A stretch of 64,000 nt of DNA from Acanthopleura granulata (taxonomy: Eukaryota > Mollusca > Polyplacophora > Chitonida > Chitonidae), in the NCBI GenBank assembly GCA_016165875.1, contig JABBOT010000004.1:8053642-8117641 (forward strand), written 5' to 3'. This document shows positions 1 through 11,815 of the stretch, piece after piece. The notes under the pieces were generated by a model, which was not told where the DNA came from, did not search any database, and worked only from the letters and a program-made list of their open reading frames with translations. Both the position numbers and the translations under genes were made by a program. Positions within the stretch are counted from its first letter, which is position 1, and each line of letters opens with the position of its first letter.

Positions 1-991
1 ATTTCCTAACTTTACAAAAAAACTTTTAAATGGCTATATAGGAGGATTAATCAACCAGAATCAGGCATGATGTCTCTTACCAAAAGCTAAACTTAGCTGA
101 AATACAGTATATACTAGATGCTCAAGGTGCACAATAGATAGAAAATTTATAAAGCAAATGTGCTAATCCAGAAGATTGTCAGCAACACCTAGAGTCAACC
201 TGATTTGTCTTTTTGTGTGTTCATTTGGAAGTTACATTGAAGTAGAGGACAGATCGTTTAAGAGAATTGATGGGGGAATAGCCAATCAGAGCATGTTGTG
301 TATAAATAAGCTCACTTGCTGGCATAGCATTGGAAAATAGTTTTATACACCGACACAGAATGAGTTTAAATGTTTGTCACTTAGAATCATACAAGTTTGC
401 TTGTTTTCTGCAGATGGAGCTTCATTAGCTGCGAACAAATTCATTTAGCAAGGATGAAGGATGCATTGTATTCTGCAATAAGAAATCGTGATACATTTGA
501 TCCCTTTGGATCAACACATTTTCAGTACAAACCCGCTGCATCATTAATTTTACAGTTCAAACGGTTATATATCGTTTAAGAGCTTAAACTTCTCTTGTGA
601 ATCATGTATTTTTTATAGTGTTTTAAACATTGTCCATGGAAGAAAGAAAAAGCTTAATATACAAATATCGCTAATATACAAATATCGCTAAATGTGAAAT
701 GGTTGTTTGAAGATGGTATTTTCAGAAACTGGCACTAAAATAACTACAATTAGCGATCTTGTGGTTCCATGACTGTTTTACACTACCACACCTGTGACCA
801 TTGGCATGCCAATCAGATGTGATTGCAGCAGAATTTTGGGATTGAAGTGATTATAAAGGTGAAAAATACTGTTCTGATTGTTTTTAGTTTGGGAAAAATG
901 GCAAGGCAATTCCAGTGGTCAAGACAAAATTGCTTTGCCTGCAATTATTTATCTATCTTCTGAATTGAAAAGGGTAATTTTCCTTTTACAG
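1..991 (+). other. RCC1 intron sequence, no exon recognised
   Basis: AT-rich, with stops in all frames over most of its length. Nothing in it matches the RCC1 segment that should precede the exon at 992, so this is read as intron. A short direct duplication (cgctaatatacaaatat) is present at about 665-690. Confidence 0.6.
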
Positions 992-1150
992 GCATGGTAT
1001 TACAGCCTGATATTGTGAGATGTATGAGATATAGAACAAGGAGGAGAGCCACATTTTCTGATATATGGACAGGCCAAGATTTCACCTATGCGCAGGAGAA
1101 AGAAACCGAAACAGTTTATGGATGGGGACTTAACAACTACTGTCAGTTAG
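992..1150 (+). CDS. RCC1: RCC1 exon (first in window)
   Basis: The exon follows a pyrimidine-rich acceptor (tttccttttacag) and ends before gtaaac. It enters with the last two bases of a codon and leaves after the first base of a Gly codon. It encodes the blade with [21 protein letters not shown], matching the 'FCGAYFTFA...VYGFGLSNYHQLG' part of vertebrate RCC1. No preceding exon was found in 1-991. Confidence 0.88.
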
Positions 1151-4100
1151 GTAAACTTATGCATGTTATATCCAAATATGGTTGTGTCATGTATTGCCCA
1201 GGTTTAGCTCAATGTTACAGGAGAGTGTTACAGGTACCCCCAATTTTGTTTTAACCCATCAGCGACCTCATAGCTTTTTACCAGATCTATCCACATTGAC
1301 CATAAGTACAGGTAGCAAGTATCTTGTAGGGGATCTACAATGAATATTCTCCACTGTCAGCATATGATATACTTTTTATACTATAGTTTTAAGGCATTGT
1401 ATTCATGTCTAGGCTATATCTCAAATTGTTTTCGACAGTTTTAATTTTTGGTGGTAACATAGATACAGGTGTGATGTCGTGATTTACACTGGTCCATTTC
1501 CATGGTTGTCTTGGTAACCAGATCACAATCTCCTCAGTATACACTGTATAAATACATGACTTTGTGTCTGGACTATATCTCGAATTGTTTTCCACATGCT
1601 GGTTTAATTTTTGGCGATACCGAGATAGATACATCTGTATATATTTTTCCATGGCTGTCACGAAAAGTGCCCCCCCCTCCCCACCCCAAAACCTTGTAAC
1701 AGGATTGAAATTATAATTTACATTGTTTATAATTTACATTTATATTGAAGCCGTTTCTTTCCAAACTCATTGTGTATGCGTACTTGCAAGTTTAATATTT
1801 AATACAAGAACATATCATCAAAACCAATTAAATACTAATTCTCTCTCAGTTTTGTCAGTGCCGCTGGTGTGAGTTTTTATACGTTCCAAACGAATGTATT
1901 TGTCCCGGCATATATTGTTACCCTGAACTCTAGTTTATGATCTCTGTTGGTGCATGATTTTGCAAATGTAGTATGTTGGGCACATAGTATAACAACTTGT
2001 TTACATGTTGTATGACAATGACACCCCCGTTCTCATTTCACACTCTCTGCGCGTGGAAGATATATTTATTTTCACTAAAAACATCTCTTTTAGGCCTGCA
2101 ACAACAACTTTGCTTATCCCTTTTCTTTATAGTATCAGTAAAAACATGATAAAAATGGCTACCAGCCCTTTCATTTATATGGTGATCTTGTTCTGAAGTG
2201 TTTGATATGAAAATGCTAATATAATAACCTATGTGGTTTAAAATTTTATCAAATATTATGCAATATTAATATACTAACATCACTTGTGTCCCCTCTGGCA
2301 TTGTAATGAATGTTCTGCTGTGATCTTCCAGCATGAATACTTAAACCAGGAATTGTTTTTTATGTGGTCTTTGTGCACTGACATTTTATTCATATTACAT
2401 ACCTGGTGCCTGAAAAATTGAAATAATTGACTTGCCATGCAAAAGGAAAATCTGAACTCCTGGAACAATTTTTTGTTTCTGCAGGCATAACAGACATGAA
2501 GAACCGGTATGTACCTGCCAGGTTACATTGCTATAGTGCTGACAAGAAATGGCGATGCATTGATGGAGGAATTCACCACACGGTGTCTCTAGACGAAAAT
2601 GGTAACTACTTTTACAGTAAAGCATGCTGATGCCCATTGTCATCGATTTACTATTACTTGTGGACAATTAGCATGCAAGTTCAAAAAAATAAAACACAGA
2701 AGGCTCCTGCCTTTAAATACCCTATCATTTAATAATGTAATTTTTTAATTGAAACATGATGTAACAAAGTTGTGGCTACTTGCCTATCATATTATCCGGC
2801 TATGAACCAGGGATTGAATTTAGTATAGGTCTGCTGGTCGAGTGAAAACTGATCGTGGGCCTACACAATTGCAGCCACTAGTCCTCTTTGTCTGGCCCAA
2901 ATTTTGAAGATGTACATGTTATTATGAATATCCATTTCATGAAATTACTAAAATAATTCTGCATTTTTCTACATTTGCGAGCTTGTATTTTTTCCGAAAA
3001 AATTTTGTTCATTCAGTGATGTTAATAAACACTAGTATGGTGTTTAGCAGTAGGCATCTCTTGCCCTGGCAAAAGTCTAGCACTAAGGTGGCCTTGTACT
3101 TTATTAGAGTGTAAAAACAAGGTGCAACAGTAATGTAAGTAACCTGGCCTTAGTTCAGTGATCTAAATTTGTCCTGGAACACACAAACTCAGCAATGAAC
3201 ACACACACAATCATTCAGGCAAAAAGACGAGATTTTACTGAATCCAGAAGGGATTGAATAAATTCAATATACATAAGTCTTCAATTTGTCAGCATAATAC
3301 ACACAGTACAATATGATGATACAGGTACTTGAAGATGAACTTGTGGGTATGTTACATTAGTATCCATCTGTTGATAGTAAGACATTGGGACAAGTTGTGA
3401 TATATCTATGTAGTGGAAACCTATTTATAGATTCTGACAGGTGTATAAGAACAACCAATCAACAGGCTGTAAATTTTTGATAGACATTGAAGTAGCAGGA
3501 CTACAAATTACTCGAACAGTCAAAATACATTGTGCTGTGTGATTTGTCTGAGCTTCTCAAAAATGAAACAAAAAAAAAAAATTCTGGATGACGAAATAAC
3601 AAATTCCCAATGACAAGTAGCACACACTAGAAATTAAGTGGCATATAAAAATCCCGAGCATTCTGTTATCAGCGGTAAATGTCATCTGTTGTATAAGTGT
3701 CTGGTTTGGAGAAAAAAGTGCAGCATCTATCAGGGTGGCACCTCCAAAGTTGCACATAGACATGTAGAGCTCAGGTTTTGTTTATATGTAAAGCACAATC
3801 TCCAGTATAATTTTTTATGCTCAAATTTTGAGGATGTCGTTATTTGTGTTACTGTGAACTATTAAACCAAATCATTGTTGACTCTTGTTATATCATGATG
3901 TATTTGTAATGGTTTTGTCCATACACCTTTTTCTTCTAACAGGTGGAGTGTATACCCATGGTCGGGGAGATTATGGTCGATTAGGCCTGGGTGAAAACTG
4001 CGGACATGTGATGTGTCCCACTCGGGTTCCTGACCTTAAAGATGAGAAATGCACAGGCATTGGTACAGGAACCTGTGTGTCATTTGCAGTCACAGAAGAA

Positions 4101-6394
4101 GGTATGCTCATGTTTTTGGTTGAATGTGACTCAAATTTACAGTGTAATTATCAAAAAGATGTTTTCATTGCTTCTACTTATAGCACATACTGAAAAATCG
4201 CAGTGAAGTGAAGCAAGAGAATAGATGTAATACTGTGCACATATTCGATGCCCCACTGCCAATATAATATGCTATAACAGAATATTAAAAAGGTGGCATA
4301 CATGTAGGTAGAGATAGGGGCATGTCTCTCAACCGCCTCCCATAGAAGTACACATACCACTAAATCATGCCAGTTAAGGAAATCGGAACATTCTGTAAGT
4401 CTACCTTACTGTGTGGCTCCATTTCCCTACACTGACTGCCAAAAGTTGTTGATGCCACTGATGGCTGCTATGTGTGATACATGTGTGGTGTTCACATCTG
4501 TATTTCACAAGGTCATTAATGTACTTTCAGTTTCCTTTTGAGGCCATCCCTAAAAACTTCTTCATTATGGAACTTTCTTTTTTTATGTATAGGTAATGAT
4601 ATAGGTAAGGATTTTAAAGAAATTGACATGGAGAGAAAAATTCCATCTAAAGTGGAATAAAAACTTTTGAACAGGCCAGCATTACCCACAACACATTTTT
4701 AATCACGGCCTGATTAACTGAATAAATAAATAGTGAAATCATAGACTGCATTCCAGATGACAGTGTGGCTGCACACTTTGTTTTAATTTGGGTAATATAT
4801 AGACTGACAGTGGCCTGCCTGATTTGGCGTACATGGTTGTCTTCTTACAGGGAAGTTGTATGCCTGGGGTATGGGCACAAGTAAACAGTTGGCAACAGGA
4901 GAGGATGATGATGAGTGGGTGCCGGTTGTCATGCAAGGGAAACAGTTAGAAGAAAGGTGAGCCAAGTTGAGATTTTACTTGTTTTCCAAGTCTTTAAATA
5001 GAGAATATTCTTATTATGCTAATCTCTTGAGGACGGAGGTATATAGTAGGTGCTTTTTCGATGGGACCAGGGGTCAGTGTAGTCGATTTGCTTATACCTT
5101 GAGAACTACCTGGAGTACAGTCATGACACTGGCAAGTTGCATTGCGTACCTGAGCTCTCAGGCCAGGTTTGTAACTAGCTCATTTGTGTGTGGTATATTT
5201 GTAGAATGTTGTGTGCGGGCTCTTTCGTGTAAACCAGCAAGAGCCATTCGTAATTTATGGATTTTAAATGATTCTAATTGGTCATTGGCTGCTGTACAAT
5301 AACAGCTTCAAAAATATGTCTAATTAGTATGAAGCAAGCAGTGTCTTTTGCTAATAGTAAAAGTACTGTCCAGCTACAGAGACATGCAAGGTCTAGACGA
5401 TGGAATCATAGCTCTTCAACTGATTGTGCATGTTGTCTGTTTGCCCACACTTGTGCTGTTTGCATGTAACTGTTAGCTCTGTGTTAGAGGCTCCAGGTCT
5501 TACATGTTCAAGTGCAACGTAATGACTCAGGAGCCTTGCACCAATGCTGTCTCTGTCAGTTTCTAGTCCTGCTCAAGCCATATTCACATTGTCAATGTTT
5601 CTTTTCCGCTTGGCTACAGAAGATCCCTTGACCACTTCCATTACTAGAACTGGTTCGACTTAGTTACGGTCTAAACAGGGTCAGTGGAATAACTCAGCAC
5701 GCCCTACTTTGTTTTAAATTGGTGTTGTCATCATGTAACCTAAATTCTGACTTCCACATTTAAGACAATGATTGGTTATAACTATTCCTTCGCTCTGGCA
5801 CCAAGTCGGGCGAGAGGAGTAAGAATCTCTTAGAACTGAACTCTGTTTACCCACTAAAGATACACATTTGGTGTAGCGAGAATGGCTCACGCAGGCTTCC
5901 TTTCCGGTCATAAGTGGGAAGGTCTGCCATCAAGCTGGAGATGGTCATAGGTTTCCTCAGGCTACACCTGGTTTCGTCCCATCGTAAAAGTGAAATATTC
6001 TTGAGTACAGTGTGTGATACTCAAATCAAATAATCTTCGCATGAATGCATTATTTAGGTGGGAAAGGAGTAGTGCATTATCCTCTCTACTGGTTGATCCA
6101 CCCAGTGTAATTTTGATCTCTGGTTCAAATTGTGGGTTTTTTGCACAAATTGCAAAATTAAAAACGTTGAGAGGGCAAGGACGTTTGAGCATTTTAAATG
6201 TTATATATAAGATGTTGTGGCTTTAGTTACAGGTGTGGCAGTGATCTTACACTGTGATTTTGTGTTGCAGACGAGGGGTGTGCGTATCGGGTGGTGGACA
6301 ACACACAGTTATTTTAGCCAAAGATGTAACAGACACTACTTCCAGTTCAGTGGCACATAGTGAAGATAGTGAAGATAGTGAACTATTGAAGTAG
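992..6394 (+). CDS. RCC1: RCC1, Ran guanine-nucleotide exchange factor (C-terminal five exons)
   Basis: RCC1 is the nuclear, chromatin-bound beta-propeller that loads GTP onto Ran. Five exons, 992-1150, 2485-2601, 3943-4101, 4851-4956 and 6271-6394, each flanked by AG and GT, keep one frame (junction phases 1, 1, 1, 2) and give 220 residues ending in TAG. Exon order follows vertebrate RCC1 closely: [78 protein letters not shown]. These are propeller repeats with the usual GxGxxxQLG and GGxHT motifs. The acidic, Ser-rich end ([11 protein letters not shown]) is typical of RCC1 tails. Vertebrate RCC1 is about 420 residues, so roughly the N-terminal half lies upstream of the window. The final segment specifically matches RCC1 and not other RCC1-repeat proteins such as RCBTB or HERC. 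Confidence 0.93.
2485..2601 (+). CDS. RCC1: RCC1 exon
   Basis: The acceptor is ttttgtttctgcag and the donor is g|gtaact. Both boundaries are phase 1. It encodes 39 residues ending in the propeller motif [16 protein letters not shown]. Confidence 0.9.
3943..4101 (+). CDS. RCC1: RCC1 exon
   Basis: The acceptor is ttcttctaacag and the donor is g|gtatgc, both phase 1. It encodes one complete blade, [17 protein letters not shown] to FAVTEEG, the best conserved block of the gene. Confidence 0.92.
4851..4956 (+). CDS. RCC1: RCC1 exon
   Basis: The acceptor is gtcttcttacag, phase 1 in. The donor is ag|gtgagc, phase 2 out. It encodes [18 protein letters not shown] and GKQLEE, matching the vertebrate '[21 protein letters not shown]' block. 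The Gly of QLG is replaced by Ala here (QLATG). Confidence 0.92.
5868..6046 (+). mobile_element. SINE family A, 5'-truncated copy in the last RCC1 intron
   Basis: The copy has the internal 'gtgggaaggtctgccat' block and the family tail 'gtgaaatattcttgagtaca', shared with copies at 8205, 13865 and 25137. The tRNA-like head is missing or too diverged. It lies sense to RCC1, about 220 bp upstream of the last exon. Confidence 0.65.
6271..6394 (+). CDS. RCC1: RCC1 last exon with stop
   Basis: The acceptor tgattttgtgttgcag completes the split Arg codon from the previous exon. It encodes [15 protein letters not shown] and then an acidic Ser/Asp/Glu tail that contains two tandem SED units, ending in TAG at 6392-6394. 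Confidence 0.9.
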
Positions 6395-7386
6395 ATATCA
6401 CCAACAGTCCTGTCATTGTAAATTGAATTTAACTGATCTCATAACCAAAATATTGTAATTTCAAGCCTGATGTGTAGGATATGAAAACTTCATGAATTTA
6501 TGAAATGAGGTCTCTAAATTCAGAGAATGCTTCTGGAACATTGCTACCAGTTCTGTGAACTTCTTACGCAAACTTTGTCTTCTTTTATTTTCTGTATGTG
6601 TGTTTGTCGTCATGATATCAGTGTTGTGCTTTTTTGATTCATCTAATTTTTATCATAAATTGGTGTTTGGAATGTGTTATAATCTGCACACTTGTGACTT
6701 TGTCTGGTTTGGCAAACACTGATCTTGTACTGGGATTGCAGAACCACGCCACATGCACTTGTGCAGGGTGCTGTATGTTAAAAGGTGCCTTTTTAAATTT
6801 TGTCAGTACGGAAACGCTTGGAGACAAAAGTAAAAAAAACATGAATAACACCGTGTTTACTAGTCTGGGTAAAGTTTCAACCATTGTATGAAAATGTTTA
6901 ATCTGGGTTAATCAATTTTGTATAGATGTTGTCACTTGATACCTGACTCCATGTTGCACATTGGTATACACCCCCATACTGAGGACACCTATGCAAAGCA
7001 GTGATGATAAAGCTGTGTGTGCATTCAGGTATGTGAATTGGACACGTATTACTCTTCTATGGAAACAACACGATGTTGTGTATGCTACAAAAATTTAAAA
7101 AGAGAAAAACCCCTGCTTCTGCTACTGTCAAAATACTTTTGTGTGTGATTTATGCTTTGACTGAAACTGTTCTTTTAATGATGTTCGGAAACAATTGGCC
7201 GTGACTCTTTTTTACAATTACCCCGTGCACAAATATTTCATTCTGTGATCATTTTTATTAACTTCCATTTCTCACTGATGTAAATAAACAGAACACATTT
7301 ACTCAGCGGTTCATTCCATTGAGGCACATACACTTTATTTTTTTAATTTTTATCTGTTTTTACATGCATCCTTTGTAAAAAATAAA
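6395..7386 (+). terminator. RCC1: RCC1 3' UTR with candidate polyadenylation signals
   Basis: The sequence after the stop is non-coding and T-rich. AATAAA hexamers occur at 7283-7288 and 7381-7386, both followed by T/G-rich sequence, and either could end the transcript. Which one is used cannot be told without RNA data. Confidence 0.45.
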
Positions 7387-8204
7387 AGAAAGTAACCAAA
7401 AAAAATGTGTGTGTGGCATAATAAAATACTGGTGTCAATCCCATACTGGTGTTGGTAGTTCATGCATCGATAACTTCTTTTCCAAGCTGAGATACTCTTT
7501 ACCTATCGTACTATATGTGAGGTGGTTTCCCTGAGATACTGCATTGTGAAATCCTAATGAAGTTAGGTCAGTTTGTTTACTTTGTTATGTTTTTTGATTC
7601 GGATTGGACGCTAAGTTTATTGAGGAATATTTCACTTATACGAAAGTTAGTGGGAGAATGAAGCCAAATTAAGTACCACCAATAACAAGCTACTGGACAC
7701 CCCCAACTCGCTGTAGCTTGATTTGAGCAAGAGCCTATGTGGGTCTTCAACGGCTGATTTGCAACAGCCACAGTGACCACTGAGCCAACAATTTGCAATA
7801 GGCTTTTGGAGTTTAGCCCAGCACTCCATATGGTATGAAGCCCGATCCGGGAACAAGTTTAGGTGTTTTACGTGCATAATACATTCTGTTGCTGGCCGTT
7901 GGTTTTTGATGATAATTCATGCATCTTTCTAAAATTTGAGTGCAGGTTTATTTTGTTGATGCAAGATTAAATTTAAAAACATAACTTTTGCTTACACCTA
8001 ACGATTTCCTTGATTCTGATTGGTGTCTGATTTCTGTTTAAAATGTGCTCTGATTTATATTGTGTGTGGGGTTTTAATTATTGTGGACACATGCCGAAAT
8101 ATCTCGCAAGTTCACATGTATATATCATATATTACACCGAGAATGCCGTGAAAACAACAAAAACATATCTCCACAGTACTGACGCATGGACACATATTCT
8201 TACG
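7387..8204. other. Intergenic, no supported gene
   Basis: Between the RCC1 3' end and the SINE at 8205. A reading frame of about 75 codons exists on the minus strand (7647-7877), but it has no recognisable domain, no splice context and no support. I see no RNA gene. Confidence 0.5.
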
Positions 8205-8442
8205 GTAAAGGCACCACCGCTGTTACCGTGCTTCACAACTCAATGATTCTGAAGCTGCTCACCATTGCGGTGGCTGTGATTCCAAGTCCAGTTCATACGA
8301 CTTCCTCTCAAGCCGTACGTGGGAAGGTCTGCCTGCAACCTGCGAATGGTTGTGGGTTTCCTACCACCTACCACAATGCTGGCCGCTGACGTATATATGT
8401 GAAATATAAGTATGGCGTGAAACACCAATCGGATAAGTAAAT
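8205..8442 (+). mobile_element. SINE family A copy
   Basis: It shares with the 25137 copy the block 'gtacgtgggaaggtctgcc.gcaacc', a central C/T-rich block (gtgggtttcctaccacc), and the tail 'gtgaaatat..gtatggcgtgaaacacc' followed by aat/aag repeats. The 5' head is diverged, with only a weak B-box-like element near 8283. Confidence 0.7.
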
Positions 8443-8487
8443 AGTTGTAAACGTGATGCATACAGGCCACTTGCCAAAGAAAACAGA

Positions 8488-8545
8488 AAAAAAAAAAAAT
8501 ATATATATATATATATATGTATATATATGTGTGTGTGTGTTGCCC
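8488..8545. repeat. A-run, (TA)n and (TG)n microsatellite
   Basis: A run of about 13 A passes into alternating AT, then TGTATATATATGTGTGTGTG. It sits between two head-to-tail SINE A copies and may have grown from the A-rich tail of the upstream copy. Confidence 0.85.
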
Positions 8546-8547
8546 AC

Positions 8548-8745
8548 GACTGAGAGGATTAGCGCCCTAGTGCAGCGCAATAACCCCAGTGCCTCTGGCC
8601 ATACATGGAATGGTCTGCCATCCACCCGCGGATGATTGTGGGTTGCCCCCAAGCTTTGCCCATTTTCCCTCATACCATAGGCTGGCCGCCTTCAATCAAT
8701 TGGGGACCGCGTATAACATCAGTGAAATAAATAAGTATATTGTCT
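8548..8745 (+). mobile_element. SINE family A copy, diverged
   Basis: The head has 'gaggattagcgccctagtgcagcgcaataacc', like 'cggttagcgcgatagcgcagcccaatgacc' in the 25137 copy. The body has 'catggaatggtctgccatcc' and the end is 'cagtgaaataaataag'. It lies in the same direction as the copy at 8205. Confidence 0.65.
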
Positions 8746-9714
8746 GGACGCAATGGAATGTATGAAATATGCATAAAACAGAGGACTAAAAAGTTCCCAT
8801 ACATGTACATATATAATTATTATAACCTAAATATATCACATGTAAGATAACCATGAGATCTGGGTTGACTGAATGCTACAACTGGGCGCCTTCTTCTCAC
8901 ATGTCCCCCAAAGAGCAATCGTCTTCGTCGGTAGTAAATGTACGCAAACGAGGCCTGCATGACAACCGATAAATCAGACGGATGCGTGCATCGGTATACC
9001 TGCAACCTATATATAGCTGAACACACTAACGCACGAGACCAAGGGTGTAAAGACGCGCTTGTACGAGATTTGGTATTAACACTTACACACAGGCCCGTGC
9101 GCTATTCACATATAGCGTGTGTTTTGTTCACCTTCTCGGAACGCGTGCACGGTGATTTCGCAAGGTTACTACTAATTCACTGGAAACAGTCCTATATCGT
9201 TACAACTCCAGTTGCTACACATGCTTAATCTTACAATGACGATGGTATGTAAACTGGATTGGAGGAGTCGAAACTGTAGACATTAGTCCATTCAACCATA
9301 CTAAAGGCTAGAGAGGAATGTACTTGTATATAGTTTTTATAGGCTTGCGTCAAGTTCCATCAAAGAAGGGAGAATTGCCAACATATACATAAGCCTGCCA
9401 AAAAAATCTTTTGCAACGAAAGGTACGTATGTACGTGATTAAAATCCAGTGCTTAATGCATCAAGGCATTTTGCACGAGTAGACCTAAATATTTTACCAC
9501 AAAGGTATCTGCCTTAGATAATGTGAGGTAATTCATTGAGATCTATCATGGCGATGTGCTCTTCACAAATAGTTCGTCACTGAACATTACAGGAGAGAGG
9601 CTAAATATATCACTGGATCGGCCAGAAATCAGCATAATGTGACTGGGTGAGGGGTGTCAAATTGGCTGAGGTGTGCATGGTGGTGAACTGAGGCAGCACG
9701 TAATATAATCCCTT
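8746..9714. other. Intergenic, nothing recognised
   Basis: Mixed sequence with short frames only. No domain, tRNA or repeat family could be assigned by eye. Confidence 0.4.
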
Positions 9715-9880
9715 TGCATTGTTTTCCTGTGATTGTTAAACGTGATGACAACACGTCTTTACTACTTACGTCAGATAAAATAACGTCACCACAGTTTTTA
9801 CTCAATTGTTACTAAAAAAGATGCTAAGTTGGTGCTACATGTATTTAAGTATTTAATGAAAGGCTACAATAATATCTTGG
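9715..9880 (-). repeat. X repeat fragment, 3' module
   Basis: Matches 38780-38940 base for base over long stretches (for example 'aaacgtgatgacaacac' against 'aaatgtgatgacaacac', then 'ctaagttggtgctacatgta' against 'ctaagttgctatcataagta'). Read on the minus strand, this is the module that follows the 'ggttttattct' block in plus-oriented copies. Confidence 0.55.
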
Positions 9881-10399
9881 GGTAAGTTTATGAGTGGCAT
9901 TTTTTTCTCCACTTGCGCGTGTGGGCCATTAATCAATCATCGTACTCTCGTTTGTTGTGAGCTAGTATTCATTAAACAGCCTCTAACTGACCGGGATCTA
10001 TATTACATTATTACAATGAAAAAGTAAATTTTTGTGAAGTACCATCAAGCCTCAGATGAAGCATATTCAGAACTAGTGGGAGTCTGTTCTTGAGATATGG
10101 ATTCTGTAGATTTCTGAGTCTGTTGCCGTCTTTCTCACAAAATATGTGCCATTTCGTATACGTTTATCCTTTGAATACCAGTTCAGAATCACTTGCCATA
10201 TCCACTAAGGGGAGTTAACTACTGTCGAACACTCAACTGGCGAAGTATCAAGCAAACCAGTTGTTCTTTGTTATCATGTCCCTGTTGTATTTTACAATAC
10301 TAATCCAACTTGTTTAAAGGAAATCTCAAGCTTAGATACAGAATGGTTGATATAAATCTGTAAATATGGGACCACACTGAGAAACTGATTAAATGTGCA

Positions 10400-10525
10400 A
10401 TAAATATAATATAAAACACTACAGTATAACGATTAAAACGAGGATAGCGACGACAGTGCGATAGTTGGCATATGGTCACAATTTACCTCAGTTAGAGCGC
10501 TCTATATGTACCTGTTTGTGTGTAG
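10400..10525 (+). repeat. X repeat fragment, core module
   Basis: Contains 'actacagtataacgat' and 'gacgacagtgcgatagttgg' followed by 'cctcagttagagc'. These are the core block seen in full at 30640-30760. Confidence 0.6.
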
Positions 10526-11798
10526 GCCTAAATCTGTGTATATACGAATGCTAAGGTACAGGCTGTTGACACGTTGGTTTCACCCTCATACACGCGCGAG
10601 CTAGCAATGTGAAGACAGGGCAACCACATTCAACTGTATATTACAAAATGTCATTTCTCACTTGACCGTGGATTAATGCGGGTGTTTATTCATCGCCATT
10701 CATGTCCCTCAGCAGTGTAGGCACGTCTCAACGCTAAACATAACTGTGAGGAAGGTAAAGGTTCAGTAAACATATTCTCGAATGTTTCGTATACTGATAA
10801 TACGGGTTTATACATATGCATGTATATCCAGGCTATACATTCCTTCCTAGTACCAGAGTAAAGAAGCGTAACGTATAAAACTTAATCTACTGTTCTGCAG
10901 GATAGTGTTGCTGTTGATTCTTTGACTGTCTTGCCGTAGTAATGCAATCAACACAGCTGTTAATCTCCGGTCTTCTTACCACTCATGTGATTTTAACAAA
11001 AATTAATGTCGACTTACAATGAACAGTAATGTAGAATTCTTTCCCATCAATATATCGTGACTTTTTCAGACAGACTATCACTGCTGGTATTTGCAAGGAT
11101 AGTGCTGCATGTGTACCGGGTAAACCTGAGAAAGGATCGAATTCAGAACTTCACTAGGATACAGTTATGTGAAGATCGAGAAAATAGGAGGCTTCTTTAC
11201 TTGTACCTGTACGCCTTGCATGATTTGCATAGCGTTTACGTGTGTACATTGATGAAGTACATGGCACATATCATGTTTCTCGTGAGATAAAACTGTGGCT
11301 TTTAGGACATATTAATGTTTCATTTATTTTTCAATCAAAATTGTATATCGGAGGAAAGTCTATGTTGATCCGTAAGGAGTTCAACAGATTGGAAAATCTT
11401 TTTTTCTGTTATATTGATTTTCTGAGTTATCTATCCAAAAATGACAAAACTAACGCTTATTGAAATTTCAAGATGTGTATTGTACTCCAATGTGTGAACG
11501 GGTTTACTGGTTATTTAGTCGTGAAGGAGAGAATGGAAAAACGTTTACTTTGTTACAGATATATATTACATTTTAGAAACGCTTTATTTTATTTAAAAAA
11601 AAAGACACTAAAACGCTCCCCAAAACTGCCCCGTACGTATTTAAAACATTTAGCACCAATAATTTATGCAGTGACTAAGATTTCTCTCTTCTTCAGAAAA
11701 TGAATTGTGTTGCTTATATTATGTAACAATTGATGGCATGCAATGGGATGCGACAGCTGTCTGAGAGCATTTTTTCTTCCTTTTCTTGTGTTAAACAG
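10526..11798. other. Upstream region of the PAQR gene
   Basis: No coding region is supported. The 5' leader exon of the PAQR transcript presumably lies in or beyond this stretch, because a splice acceptor (ttcttgtgttaaacag, ending 11798) directly precedes the coding exon. No clear TATA or initiator could be assigned. Confidence 0.35.
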
Positions 11799-11814
11799 GT
11801 GACATGAAGGTATA
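11799..11814 (+). other. 5' UTR part of PAQR coding exon after splice acceptor
   Basis: A strong pyrimidine tract and AG (ttttcttccttttcttgtgttaaacag) end at 11798, so the leader is spliced and only 16 leader bases share the coding exon. An intronless coding region with a spliced 5' leader is common in the membrane progestin receptor branch. Confidence 0.6.
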
Positions 11815-11815
11815 A
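11804..11815 (+). promoter_or_regulatory. Three-codon upstream ORF overlapping the PAQR start
   Basis: The leader between the splice acceptor and the main start holds ATG AAG GTA TAA. The final A of its TAA stop is the A of the main ATG (TAATG at 11813-11817). Any ribosome that starts here must terminate on top of the PAQR start codon. The arrangement is seen directly; a regulatory effect is inference. Confidence 0.4.

Noticed and set aside
397..579. Open frame after a good acceptor-like sequence (ttttctgcag), possible earlier RCC1 exon
   Set aside because: The translation does not match any RCC1 blade, and it has no donor that would join in frame with 992.
3638..3865. 75-codon frame in an RCC1 intron
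   Set aside because: No splice context, no domain, and it lies between two well-defined RCC1 exons.
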